Positions 42,533 through 50,894 of a DNA stretch of 64,000 bases are shown in pieces. Made by a program: the position numbers and the translations under genes. The number at the start of each line of letters is the position of its first letter. Position 1 is the first letter of the stretch. Below the pieces are notes generated by a model. The model worked only from the letters and a program-made list of their open reading frames with translations. It was not told the DNA's origin and did not search any database. The DNA comes from Sphingomonas sp. TREG-RG-20F-R18-01 (lineage in GTDB: Bacteria; Pseudomonadota; Alphaproteobacteria; Sphingomonadales; Sphingomonadaceae): NCBI RefSeq assembly GCF_022662475.1, contig NZ_JAKNQQ010000005.1:302117-366116 (forward strand). Reading direction: 5' to 3'.

Positions 42533-43585
42533 TCAGGAAACGGCGAACTTCATCAGCTTGATCGCCTCGCTGTTCGACACGCAGCCGCCGATCCGCTTGG
42601 TCGCGTAGAAATTGACGAACGGCTTGTTGGTATAGGGATCGCGCAGGATCACGGTCTCGCGTCGTTCCGCGATCAGATAGCCGGCCTTGAAGTTGCCGAA
42701 CGCGATCGAGAGGCTGTTCGCGCCGATGTCGGGCATGTCCTCGCTCTCGATCACCGGATAGCCAAGCAACGTTCCCGGCGTTGCGCCGCTCAGGCTGGGG
42801 CTCCACAGGAATTGTCCGTCCGTCGTCTTGACCTTGCGGATCCGCGCGAGCGTCGTCGCATTCATCAGGAAGACCGCGCCCTGGCGATAGGGCGCGCGCA
42901 AGGCCTAGACGAGATCGATCAGCCGATCCTGCGGGGTCGTCGGAAAATCGCCCGCAACGCCGCTGGCCAGATATTGCAGCGTGCCGAAGGCGCGGGCCGC
43001 GTCGGCGGTCGCGGCGATCGGGGCCTGCAGGAAGCCCTTGGGCCGGCTGACGCCGGATCCGTTGATGAACGCGCTCCCCTCGGCCCGCGCGAATTCAAGC
43101 GCGATCTCCTGTGCAAGCCACGCCTCGACATCGAACGCCGCGTCGTCGAGCATGGCCTGGCTCGCGCTGGGATTGGCGTAGAGTTCCCCCATCGGCGGGG
43201 CGATTTCGGTAAACACGGGCGTCGCCGTACCCGGCCGCTGGTCGGTTTCGGCGGCCCATCCGGATGGCGTTCCGCCCGTCGTCACCAGCTTGCGATACCC
43301 GGCGGAACCGACCTTGACGACGTTCGCGATTGCCCGGATCGGCGAGATCGCGGTCAGCGTCGCGTCGATCACCCCGTCGATTTCGGCCGGGATCGCATAG
43401 CCGCCGGCATCACCGGTCAGCCCGGTAAAGGCCTTCAACTCGACCGCCGCGCCGCTGCGCAGAAACGCCGAGAAGCCGGGACCGGCCGTCGCGGCACCAC
43501 CGGCCAGAACCGGCCGGGTCACGACTCCCCCCATCTCGCGGGTATCGAAACTGGCTTCGAGGGCATCCATCGTTTGATCGGTCAT
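42533..43585 (-). pseudogene. GTA major capsid protein (gp5, HK97-like) with in-frame amber codon
   Basis: The 350-codon HK97-fold capsid gene starts at ATG 43585 (GGGAG upstream). The N-terminal part (AFTGLTGDAGGYAIPAEIDG, FARAEGSAFINGSGVSRPKG) and C-terminal part (PYRQGAVFLMNATTLARIR, DMPDIGANSLSIAFGNFKAG) are both well formed and in one frame. Codon 227 (42905-42907) is TAG within LIDLV-stop-ALRAPYR. Related capsids, as I recall them, carry Tyr here, one base away. No other lesion is seen. As written it gives a 226-residue product lacking much of the axial and peripheral domains, so no particle unless the stop is read through or is a sequence error. Confidence 0.82.
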
Positions 43586-43656
43586 GTCATTCTCCCACGC
43601 CAAGACACCCGGACGACACCGCCGCCGGGCAAGAAAACTGCGGACATAGAAAGGCG

Positions 43657-44037
43657 TCAGCCGGCGATCGCGTGCACCCGTGCGAGCGGCTGCATCGGCT
43701 GCGCGACCAGGCTCACCTCGATCAGGTCCAGCGCGGTCAGCTCGCGCACCGTCCGCGTCGCTGCGCCGGCCCGGACGCGGTAGCCGATCGACAGACCCGA
43801 CACGGCCCCGGCGCGAACCATCCCGGCCAGCGCGGCGTCGTCGATCCGCCCGATCACGCGCAACCCGCGCGTATCGGGAACGACCCGCTCGACCACGCCG
43901 ACCGGATCGCCGCGGTGGTGCCACAGCAAGGGCACCGACGCGGCGGCCAGATCCGCGAACGCACGCGCGCGGATCACGTCCCCGCCGCGATCGACCCGGT
44001 CGAACACCGCGGCATAGCCCGCGAACCGCAGGCTCAC
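43657..44037 (-). CDS. HK97-type prohead protease (GTA gp4-like)
   Basis: 126 residues from a GTG at 44037 that overlaps the DUF6127 stop (GTGA). LRFAGYAAVFDRVDRGGDVI at the start, the catalytic His in PLLWHHRGDPVG, and the Ser in VSGLSIGYRVR fit the U35 protease family. It would trim the capsid protein during maturation. Compact for the family but complete in its motifs. Confidence 0.87.
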   Translation of the reverse strand: MSLRFAGYAAVFDRVDRGGDVIRARAFADLAAASVPLLWHHRGDPVGVVERVVPDTRGLRVIGRIDDAALAGMVRAGAVSGLSIGYRVRAGAATRTVRELTALDLIEVSLVAQPMQPLARVHAIAG

Positions 44038-44339
44038 TTCACCCAGTCCCAGAAACCCACCTTCGCCGCGATCCCGGTCAGCAGCAGCGCTCCCGCGATC
44101 CGCACGATCCAGCCGAGCACCGCCTTCCAGACGCGCTTCTTGGCGTCGCGCCACGCGCCCAGCAGCTCGCGCAGCTCCGCCATGTCCTTGGGCGCCGCGC
44201 CATCGTCCAGCCCGAGCCGCGCGAGCGCGCGCGTGGCGGACACTTCGCCCGCCTCCTCCGCGATCGCCCGCAGCGTCGTCAGGTCGGCACCCTCGCTCGA
44301 CCCTTGCGCGATCAACTGCGCCAGCAATGCACCACTCAT
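44034..44339 (-). CDS. DUF6127-like small membrane protein of the GTA cluster
   Basis: 101 residues. Soluble helical N-terminus (QGSSEGADLTTLRAIAEEAG, SATRALARLGLDD, DMAELRELLGAWRDAK) and one C-terminal membrane helix (WIVRIAGALLLTGIAAKVGF). It sits between portal and protease like RcGTA g3.5. Its ATG shares one base with the portal stop. Function unknown. A membrane anchor for particle assembly is a guess. Confidence 0.8.
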   Translation of the reverse strand: MSGALLAQLIAQGSSEGADLTTLRAIAEEAGEVSATRALARLGLDDGAAPKDMAELRELLGAWRDAKKRVWKAVLGWIVRIAGALLLTGIAAKVGFWDWVK

Positions 44340-45475
44340 TACGCATCTCCCACACCAACCGGCGCGATGCCGAGCATCGCGCGTTTCTCCTCGGGACTGA
44401 GGAAGTCCGCTGCCCCGACCTGCGTCCACAACCGCTCGCGGTCTTCCGCCAGCGCGGTGATGCGATCGAGATCGACTGAAAGCGCCGGCGCCTCGAACCA
44501 CCCGCCCAGCGCCTGCGACAAGGCGGCGAGGATCGCGCCCGCCAGCGGCAGGATCGCCAGCCGCCACAAGGCGCGGTTCGCCTCCTTGTAGTTCGCGTAG
44601 GTAGCGTCTCCGGGCAGCCCCAGCAGCATCGGTGGCACGCCGAAGGCCGTCGCGATCTCGCGCGCCGCGGTGGCCTTCATGCTTGTGAAATCCATGTCGG
44701 CGGGGGTCAGGCTGAGCGGTTGCCACTTCAGCCCCCCCTCCAGCAGCATCGGCCGTCCGGCGTTGCCCACGCCGGCAAAACCCGCCTCCATTTCGGCGCG
44801 CAGCCGGTCGAACTGTTCGCGCGACAGGGTCGATCCGTCCGCCGGATCATACAGCAGGGCACCCGACGGCCGCGCGGCATTGGCGAGCAGCGCGGTGTTC
44901 CACGCCGCCGCCGCATTGTGCAACGCGATCGCCCCCGCCGCCCCCGCCAGGCATCCGAGCCCATAATGATCGTCGAGCGGATGGAACCCCTTGATGTGGA
45001 CGATCTGCGGCCGCCCGGCGGGATCGTCCGCGATCAGCCGGACGATCCGGTCCCCGACGGCGTAGCGATAGGCCACCGGCCATCCCGCCGCATCGGGCTC
45101 GACCGTCACGCGCTCCGGCGGCAATGCGAACAGCTCGACCACGTCGCCGCGCGCATCGGTCAGCAATTGCACATAGGCGTTGCCGTGCAGCAGCAGTTGC
45201 GCCGCGACCGTCCCGCCCAGCGCCTGCCCGCCCGAGCGCGCCCGGACCAGCGCGACGATCTCGGGCGCGCCCAGCAGCGGCGCATCCCCGATCCCCTCCG
45301 CGATCAGCCGCACCGCCCGCTGCGCGATCGCATTGCCCAGATACAGCGACCGCACCTGTGCGGCATAGGAGCGCGGAACCTCGCCCCCCATAGCGCTGGC
45401 AAACCGCGAGCGCGCACGATCGAGCGCCGGCCGCGATTCCTCGCGACCGGCCGCTTTCCAGCCGAACCATTTCAT
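44339..45475 (-). CDS. GTA portal protein (gp3-like)
   Basis: 378 residues from the ATG at 45475 with AGGAG upstream. HK97-type portal features: NAIAQRAVRLIAEGIGDAPL, LLLHGNAYVQLL, IVHIKGFHPLDDHYGLGCL, DMDFTSMKATAAREIATAFG, and NYKEANRALWRLAILPL. It forms the dodecameric DNA entry ring at one capsid vertex. In RcGTA it follows the terminase directly. Here about 2.4 kb of other DNA intervenes. Confidence 0.92.
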   Translation of the reverse strand: MKWFGWKAAGREESRPALDRARSRFASAMGGEVPRSYAAQVRSLYLGNAIAQRAVRLIAEGIGDAPLLGAPEIVALVRARSGGQALGGTVAAQLLLHGNAYVQLLTDARGDVVELFALPPERVTVEPDAAGWPVAYRYAVGDRIVRLIADDPAGRPQIVHIKGFHPLDDHYGLGCLAGAAGAIALHNAAAAWNTALLANAARPSGALLYDPADGSTLSREQFDRLRAEMEAGFAGVGNAGRPMLLEGGLKWQPLSLTPADMDFTSMKATAAREIATAFGVPPMLLGLPGDATYANYKEANRALWRLAILPLAGAILAALSQALGGWFEAPALSVDLDRITALAEDRERLWTQVGAADFLSPEEKRAMLGIAPVGVGDA

Positions 45476-45554
45476 GATGTTCTCCTGCGAGCTCGCGGGC
45501 GTCCGTGCCCTGTCTGTGCTTCCCGCGTGGCCGGGACGGGCCACACCCCCACGC

Positions 45555-45833
45555 GTCACTGCCGCAAAGGCGGGATCTCTGCGAACGTCGCGCTACCCCC
45601 CCTCGTCACCCCGGCGCAGGCCGGGGCCGCCATGTTGACCAGACGCAACCGGCGATCCGGCACTCGGTCGCACCGGCACGCCCGGGTAACCACCCGGCCC
45701 CGGCCTGCGCCGGGGTGACGGTCTGGCGCCGAGCGATGGTCACAGCGGGCTCGCCAAGGCGGGAATGCATCAGTCCAGCGCCAGGGGATCGAGCGTCCCG
45801 CCTTATGGATCCCCACCCTCGCGGGAATACCAT
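45555..45833. repeat. Cluster of palindromic intergenic repeats (two families)
   Basis: Within the 480-bp gene-free stretch 45476-45955. Family 1: a perfect 25-bp inverted repeat, 45604-45628 against 45696-45720 (core CACCCCGGCGCAGGCCGGGG), each arm a hairpin. Family 2: diverged half-sites of the GGATTCCCGC..GCGGGAAT type at about 45555-45583, 45750-45775 and 45804-45833, flanking family 1. Apparent frames across them (for example PAPACAGVT) are repeat artefacts. They resemble intergenic REP-like elements common in sphingomonads. The remaining 45834-45955 shows nothing recognisable. Confidence 0.75.
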
Positions 45834-45955
45834 GCGTTGGGTCGAAAGGAGTTGGTGTCCTCGGGTTGACCGACGCGCCTTGCGGGAACGGGACCGGACA
45901 CCGCGGGGCGCGGCGCAGCGCCTGCCCGTCCCGCCGCGCCCCTACCCGCGCCCCG

Positions 45956-46627
45956 CTACCCGCGTGTCGCGAACCAGATCACGTGGCGCGGTCCCTTACC
46001 GTTCTGCCGCGCCTTGACCGCGACCTCGTCGACCAGGAACCCGGCCGCCTTCAGCCGCGTGACGAAGCGTGCATCGGGGGCCGCCGACCAGATCGCGAGC
46101 ACGCCCCCGGGCCGCAACGCCATCCGCGCCGCCGACAGCCCGCGCGGTGCGTACAGCCGGTTGTTCTCCGCCCGGACCAGTCCGTCCGGGCCATTGTCGA
46201 CATCGAGCAGGATCGCATCATAGCCGCCGCCGGGCGCAAGGATCGCCTCGGCGGCATCGCCCACGAACACGCTGACCCGCGGATCGTCGAGGCATCCGTC
46301 CGCCACCGCCGCCATCGGCCCGCGCGCCCAGTCGAGGATCTGCGGCACGAGTTCGGCCACCACCACGTCCGCCCGCGCGCCGACGACACCAAGGACCGCG
46401 CGGAGCGTAAACCCCATGCCGTACCCGCCGATCAGCACGCGGGGCGCGGCAACCTGCGCGACTCGTGCGCACGCCAGCGTGCCCAGCGCCTCTTCGGAGC
46501 CGTTCATCCGCGTGCTCATCAATTCGTTGCGATCGACCACGATCATGAAGTCGGCACCGCGCCGATACAGCGTCATCGTGTCCCCGCCGGGGATCTGCGC
46601 GCTGTCGATCAATTCCCGCGGTACCAT
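45956..46627 (-). CDS. Spermidine synthase-like SAM-fold protein
   Basis: 223 residues. The polyamine synthase core is visible: LYRRGADFMIVVDRNELMST, VLIGGYGMGFTLRAVLG (SAM/dcSAM site), VVVAELVPQILDWARG, VSVFVGDAAEAIL, and YDAILLDVDNGPDGLV. The usual N-terminal tetramerisation strand domain is absent. Similar short proteins are often misnamed spermidine synthase, and the substrate is uncertain. It lies in the island that splits terminase from portal and is not a known GTA part. Confidence 0.75.
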   Translation of the reverse strand: MVPRELIDSAQIPGGDTMTLYRRGADFMIVVDRNELMSTRMNGSEEALGTLACARVAQVAAPRVLIGGYGMGFTLRAVLGVVGARADVVVAELVPQILDWARGPMAAVADGCLDDPRVSVFVGDAAEAILAPGGGYDAILLDVDNGPDGLVRAENNRLYAPRGLSAARMALRPGGVLAIWSAAPDARFVTRLKAAGFLVDEVAVKARQNGKGPRHVIWFATRG

Positions 46628-46774
46628 CGTCTCATCCCTGCTGCGGCCGTCCCGCCGACGGCCGGGCTTCGTGACGGAAGCCGGCCATCGTACGCGAAGC
46701 CATCAGGCAAGGCGCGCCGCGGTCCTAGCCACCGGCGGGCCGGAATGCCACGCCGGAAGCAGGGGGGAGGGGTA

Positions 46775-47092
46775 TTACCGTGCCGCCAGTTGCGGAGCGT
46801 TGCCCAGCATGTGCGTCGCCACCTGGTGTGACCAGATCGCATCGCCGCCGCGGGTTTCGAGCATCACATTGTCGAGCGCCATCGCGCGACGGTAATATTT
46901 CACCGCCTCGTCCGCACGCCCGGCGCGGACCAGCGCGTTCGCCAGCTCGATCTGCGCGCCGCCGTCGCGCGGGCTCAGCTGGGCCACCGCTTGCGTCGCG
47001 CGCACCGGATCCTCGGTGGCCGGATGGGCGATCGCCGCACCCGAAAGAGTCGACAGGGCAACCAAGCCCATGGTCACGATCTTGATCATCAT
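46775..47092 (-). CDS. Small exported TPR protein
   Basis: 105 residues from the ATG at 47092. A second ATG follows immediately. Signal peptide (KIVTMGLVALSTLSGAAIA-HP), then about two TPR-like helices (GAQIELANALVRAGRADEAV, KYYRRAMALDN) and a short C-terminal helix. Probably periplasmic protein-protein interaction. It is divergent from the membrane protein at 47314. No phage connection is evident. Confidence 0.7.
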   Translation of the reverse strand: MMIKIVTMGLVALSTLSGAAIAHPATEDPVRATQAVAQLSPRDGGAQIELANALVRAGRADEAVKYYRRAMALDNVMLETRGGDAIWSHQVATHMLGNAPQLAAR

Positions 47093-47313
47093 CCATCTCC
47101 CAATCTTACTGTTACAGAATGATGACACATTTGCTTCGGTTTTGTGAAATGGTTTTTTGCACGCAATTGGGATGGCGCCGTTCGGTCGCGGGACGGGGGT
47201 TGCGCCGGTGGAACGCCGGACGATCGGCGATAGGTTCGCCACCCCACGGCACGGCGCAGAAAGTCGTGCGTCGGGCGCGGCCGCATGATAGTCCCGGGGC
47301 AACGGTGGTGGAG

Positions 47314-47826
47314 ATGCGGACGGTGCTGACCCTGACAGTCCTGGCGATACTGGCGATGATGACATTCGCCGCCGAAACCCCGACCGGCCGGTTCCTGCAC
47401 AGGACGACCGTCGAAATCCCGGCGCGCATGCTCGACCGGATCGGTCGCGGGCATGTCATCGCGGCGGTTTTGATCGTCCTGTTCTGTGGCCTTCTCGCCT
47501 GGGCCGGCGGCGCGGACGGCGTTCGCATGATCGCTTTCGGGCTTCCCGATGCCGCCGCCTGGCTCACCACGTTCGAAGTCAGCGCCTATGTCGACATGAT
47601 CGCCGCCGTGCTCGCCACGGCCGCCACGCTGCGGCTGAAGGGATTCGGCGCACGGATCGGCACGACCCTGACCGGGATCGTGCGGCGCCGCCGCGGGACG
47701 GCGCGCCCGCGAGCCTGCCGAAGCCGTACGCACGCGGCGCCCGCCAATGACGATGACAGTATGGCGCCGGACGACATCCGGCCAGACCTCCGCTTTCGCC
47801 CGGAAGCGCTCGCGCTGACGGCCTGA
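47314..47826 (+). CDS. Hypothetical membrane protein in the GTA island
   Basis: 170 residues from the ATG at 47314. GTG codons at 47305 and 47308 are alternatives. Two hydrophobic helices near the N-terminus (LTLTVLAILAMMTFAA, HVIAAVLIVLFCGLLAWAGG), a possible third (VDMIAAVLATAATL), then a basic Arg-rich cytosolic tail (RRRRGTARPRACR) ending in an acidic segment. No family recognised. It is the only rightward gene inside the GTA region, converging on the large terminase. Confidence 0.6.
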   Translation: MRTVLTLTVLAILAMMTFAAETPTGRFLHRTTVEIPARMLDRIGRGHVIAAVLIVLFCGLLAWAGGADGVRMIAFGLPDAAAWLTTFEVSAYVDMIAAVLATAATLRLKGFGARIGTTLTGIVRRRRGTARPRACRSRTHAAPANDDDSMAPDDIRPDLRFRPEALALTA

Positions 47827-47848
47827 GCACGCGGGCGAACCGCGCGCT

Positions 47849-49237
47849 TCACGGATCCCCCGCGAGGCCGCGGACCCGTGGCCTTGGAGTCGCCGTGATC
47901 AGCAGGTCACCCAACGCCCAGACCAGCGCATCCGCCCGGTCCGGCGAGGGCGTCGGCCCCTGATACCCGCCGCCGACGACCAGCCCGCACAATTCGGTCT
48001 CGAGCGCGGGGAACACCCCGACGTGCGACACCTTCCCGCGTTCGTACAGGATCGACACCGGTTCCGCCCGCGCGACCTTGCCCTTCGCGGCATGGACGAG
48101 CCGCAGCGGGAGCCCGGCATCCGCCGCGAGCAGCACGCTTTCCACCATCTTGCCCCCCTGGTTCCTTTCCGCGATCACCCGGTCCGCCCGGTGCCGCGCC
48201 GCGCACGCCGCGACCGCATGCGCCCAGCCTTCCGGCATCAGGCCGGAAACGCTCGCATCTTCCAGCACATAGCCGCGACCATCGCGCCCCAGCCCGACCG
48301 CGACGATCCCGCACGCGTCGCCCCGCCCCGACTCAGTCCCGGCCGGCGGATCGACCGCGACGATCGTCCGCACCAGCGCCGGGGCCGCCGCGACCCGGCA
48401 GGCATCGAACTGCGCGCGCGTCCACAAGGCCCCCTCGGCTTCCTCGATCAGTTCGCCCGCGAGCTCCTGCCGGGCCAGCCGGGTCCCCCCGTAAGCATCC
48501 TCCAGCGCCGCCAGGAACGCGGCCGGAAGATGCGGATTGTCCTGGGTCCGCCCGACCGTCTCGACCAGTCCCTTGAGCGCCATCACGCGCCGCAGCAGCG
48601 GGATCGGCCTGGGCGTCGTCGTCACCAGCACGCGCGGACGGTCGCCGATCCGCATCCCGAGCATCAGATTGTCCCACGCGACGTCGCCGTACCGCCACTT
48701 GGCAAGCTCGTCGCACCAGGCGGCGTGGTGTTCGGGGCCCCGCAACGCTTCCGGGCTGGCCGCCGAAAAGATCGCCGCGCGCGCGCCGGACGCAAACACG
48801 ATTTCCCCGGCCCCGCGCCGGTAATCGACCGGTTCGTCGATTCGCGCAACTGAAACCAGCCCGCTTTCCCCTTCGATCATCACGCGCCGCACATCGTCGA
48901 TCGTCGCGCCGACCAGCGCGATTCGCGCGTGCGGCGTCGATCGTGCGATCTCGCTCACCCATTCGGCACCGGCCCGCGTCTTGCCGAACCCGCGCCCCGC
49001 CCGGATCAGCCATATCTGCCAATCCCCGGGCGGCGCCACCTGGCCCGGATGCGCCCACAGCACCCACGCGTCGTTGAGCGTCCGCCGCTGCGGTGCGCTC
49101 AGCCCGCGCAGCAGTTCCGCGCGCTCGTCGTCCGACAGCGCCAGAACCCGCTCGACCCATGCGGCGGCGCTCGGACCGGCCAGGCCAGCGATTGCGCCCG
49201 ACGTCCCCCTGCGCGGGGGTCGCACGCCGCCGCTCAT
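47849..49237 (-). CDS. GTA large terminase (gp2-like)
   Basis: 462 residues from the ATG at 49237, overlapping the upstream stop by ATGA. Walker A GRGFGKT (81-87), Walker B-like HHAAWCDELAKWR, motif III region VLVTTTPRPIPLLRRV, and the nuclease-domain Asp residues in IVAVDPPAGT and in DRADALVWALGDLL. It pumps and cuts host DNA into the head. Followed (leftward) by a non-phage island before the portal. Confidence 0.92.
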   Translation of the reverse strand: MSGGVRPPRRGTSGAIAGLAGPSAAAWVERVLALSDDERAELLRGLSAPQRRTLNDAWVLWAHPGQVAPPGDWQIWLIRAGRGFGKTRAGAEWVSEIARSTPHARIALVGATIDDVRRVMIEGESGLVSVARIDEPVDYRRGAGEIVFASGARAAIFSAASPEALRGPEHHAAWCDELAKWRYGDVAWDNLMLGMRIGDRPRVLVTTTPRPIPLLRRVMALKGLVETVGRTQDNPHLPAAFLAALEDAYGGTRLARQELAGELIEEAEGALWTRAQFDACRVAAAPALVRTIVAVDPPAGTESGRGDACGIVAVGLGRDGRGYVLEDASVSGLMPEGWAHAVAACAARHRADRVIAERNQGGKMVESVLLAADAGLPLRLVHAAKGKVARAEPVSILYERGKVSHVGVFPALETELCGLVVGGGYQGPTPSPDRADALVWALGDLLITATPRPRVRGLAGDP

Positions 49238-49737
49238 GCCGTTGCCCGCCGTTTCTCGATCGCCTTCAGCTTCTTGAGGATCGCCGCGTCGGTATCCGCC
49301 ATATCGGCGCGACGGCGCGGCGCCCCGCCTTCGGCCGAAGGCTTCCCCGATGCGTTGCGATGCGCGGTGAGCAGGCGCAGCGCCGTATCCATGTCGAGAC
49401 GCGCGGAATCGTGCGGCGTCGCGATCCCGTCCTCGCGCGCCGCGCCGGACAGGACGTGCCCGAGCACCAGCGTTTCCAGCAGCTGGTACCCGCTTTCCAG
49501 GGCGATCTGCCATTCACGCGCGAACTCGGCATCGCGACGGCGCAGCGCATAGACCGAAATCACGCCCACCCCGATCGCCTCGGCCGACGCCTTGACGTTG
49601 CACGTCGCCGCCAGGTGATCGAGAAACTCCGCCTTCATCCGCTGTGTCCACCGGACCCATTTGCGCCCGGTAAAGGCGGTCGGGCGCGTTGCCGTCAGCG
49701 ACGCAGCCGCCGCTGCGTTCCGTGTTCGATAGGCCAT
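49234..49737 (-). CDS. Small-terminase-like protein (GTA gp1 position)
   Basis: 167 residues. Basic N-terminus, then a helix-turn-helix-like stretch: FLDHLAATCNVKASAEAIGV, SVYALRRRDAEFAREWQIAL. The C-terminal part has charged helices (DMDTALRLLTAHRNASG, DTDAAILKKLKAIEKRR). The position directly before the large terminase with ATGA overlap supports a small terminase role (DNA recognition). It is the first gene of the leftward GTA operon. Confidence 0.8.
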   Translation of the reverse strand: MAYRTRNAAAAASLTATRPTAFTGRKWVRWTQRMKAEFLDHLAATCNVKASAEAIGVGVISVYALRRRDAEFAREWQIALESGYQLLETLVLGHVLSGAAREDGIATPHDSARLDMDTALRLLTAHRNASGKPSAEGGAPRRRADMADTDAAILKKLKAIEKRRATA

Positions 49738-49980
49738 GTCCCGCTCCTCGCCCGGACGCGCACGAAGACGGCCGGTCGGCGTGTCAGCCCCGGCCCGTCA
49801 GCACCAGATCGGCGGTGCGCAATTCTGCATCGTTCCTGATATGTACCGGAACAGCGTGACGATGTCAAGTGTTTTGTACCAGATCGGTTCCTCGTCCGAT
49901 ACGGCCGGTAAACTCTTGCGGGGAAGCGGAGCGTTCTCCGGCACCGGGCGTTTGGCTGGCGTCGTTCAAGGAGAGCAGTC
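49738..49980. promoter_or_regulatory. Divergent region upstream of the GTA operon
   Basis: 243 bp between the first GTA gene (leftward) and a small acidic gene (rightward). The centre (about 49835-49885) is less GC-rich and has two TGTACC motifs (TGTACCGGAACA near 49841 and TGTACCAGATCGG near 49876) about 35 bp apart. No TTAA-N7-TTAA CtrA-type site was found. The rightward gene has AAGGAGAG 7 nt before its ATG. Confidence 0.35.
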
Positions 49981-50184
49981 ATGGCGAAGACATTGGCAGG
50001 GTTCACGGTAAGCCGTTCGGGCGAGGATTACGTCATCACGATCGAGGACGAAGGCGGCGCGACCGAGGAATATACCGCGACGTACGATCAGCTCGACCTG
50101 ATCGCGGATACGGTTGGCGAGACGCTCGATTCGGATGAGGAAGATGCACTCGCGGTCGATGGCGAGACGCACGACAAGGACTGA
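49981..50184 (+). CDS. Small acidic protein of unknown function
   Basis: 67 residues with a strong AAGGAG ribosome site. Very acidic (EDEGGATEEYTATYDQLDLI, DSDEEDALAVDGETHDKD), no signal peptide or membrane segment. The N-terminus (TLAGFTVSRSGEDYVITIED) predicts beta strands. It is divergent from the GTA operon and followed by a strong terminator. No family recognised. Confidence 0.65.
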   Translation: MAKTLAGFTVSRSGEDYVITIEDEGGATEEYTATYDQLDLIADTVGETLDSDEEDALAVDGETHDKD

Positions 50185-50216
50185 CCGGCGGCCCCGCCGC
50201 CCGCGGCGATCCGCCG

Positions 50217-50251
50217 AAAAAAAGGCCGCGCGGTTCTGCCGCGCGGCCTTT
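50217..50251. terminator. Strong bidirectional terminator
   Basis: Perfect 13-bp stem, 50221-50233 with 50239-50251 (AAAGGCCGCGCGG and its complement), loop of 5 nt. The A-run before and T-run after give T-tracts in both directions. It lies between the convergent small acidic gene and the glycine-zipper gene. Confidence 0.88.
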
Positions 50252-50274
50252 GTCTTAGGACTTGGTGACCGCGG

Positions 50275-50811
50275 TCAGCGGCACCGGACCTGCGCATTGT
50301 TCTGGTCGACCGACTTGCCGACCACGCCACCGGCGATCGCGCCAAGGATCGTCCCGACACCGCGCGAATGGCCGCCGTCGATCAGGTTGCCGAGCACCCC
50401 GCCGCCGACCGCGCCGGCGATCAGGCCGGTCGTGCCGTCGTTGCGCTTGCAATAATATTGCCCGTCGGTCCCGCGATAGACCCGATCGTCCGGCCCGAGG
50501 ACACGCTCCTGATAACGCGAGTCGTTGCGGTAATAGCGCGCCGGATCGTACCCCGCCTCGTCGCGATTGTCGTACGCCGGGTCGGCATAGCGCGGATCGC
50601 CATAGCCGGCGTCACGCGGATCGCGGTACGGCCGTGCACGCGCCTGCTGGTACCGGTCATATTCCGCCCGGAAATTGCGCCATTCGTTGTCGAACCGCTG
50701 CTGCGCCTGCTGGAAGCGCGCCTCGTCGGCACGCGTCTGGGCGATCACGGGGGTAGCGACCGCAAGGCACGACCCGGCGGCCAGCATGACGATACGAGAC
50801 AAGGGATTCAT
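50275..50811 (-). CDS. Glycine-zipper exported protein
   Basis: 178 residues from the ATG at 50811 with GGAGAG upstream. Signal peptide (SRIVMLAAGSCLAVATPVIA-QT), an Arg/Tyr/Asp-rich middle (PYRDPRDAGYGDPRYADPAY), then a glycine-zipper hairpin (GLIAGAVGGGVLGNLIDGG, GTILGAIAGGVVGKSVD) and QVRCR. The 2TM glycine-zipper motif inserts in or lines membranes. Related proteins are outer-membrane or periplasmic and of unknown role. Confidence 0.8.
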   Translation of the reverse strand: MNPLSRIVMLAAGSCLAVATPVIAQTRADEARFQQAQQRFDNEWRNFRAEYDRYQQARARPYRDPRDAGYGDPRYADPAYDNRDEAGYDPARYYRNDSRYQERVLGPDDRVYRGTDGQYYCKRNDGTTGLIAGAVGGGVLGNLIDGGHSRGVGTILGAIAGGVVGKSVDQNNAQVRCR

Positions 50812-50894
50812 CGATTTTCTCTCCAGATCACTAACGGAACACCCATTACGCACCCACGACCATGAACAAGAGATTTCGTGATCCCGATCCGGGG

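Noticed and set aside
42533..42901. Independent 122-residue gene starting at TTG 42901
   Set aside because: It is the same-frame continuation of the capsid gene after the amber codon, has no ribosome site, and carries the conserved capsid C-terminus.
41891..43783. 630-codon plus-strand frame across capsid and connector
   Set aside because: Antisense shadow spanning two minus-strand GTA genes.
45556..45833. Minus-strand frames reading PAPACAGVT-like peptides
   Set aside because: These peptides are translations of palindromic intergenic repeats, a common annotation artefact.
45555..45833. Possible CRISPR array or insertion sequence
   Set aside because: No regular spacers, no Cas genes and no transposase. 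The repeats are inverted pairs of two different families.
33532..49737. Ordinary temperate prophage
   Set aside because: No integrase, repressor, replication or lysis genes. Gene order and the small sizes of the tail genes fit a RcGTA-type gene transfer agent.
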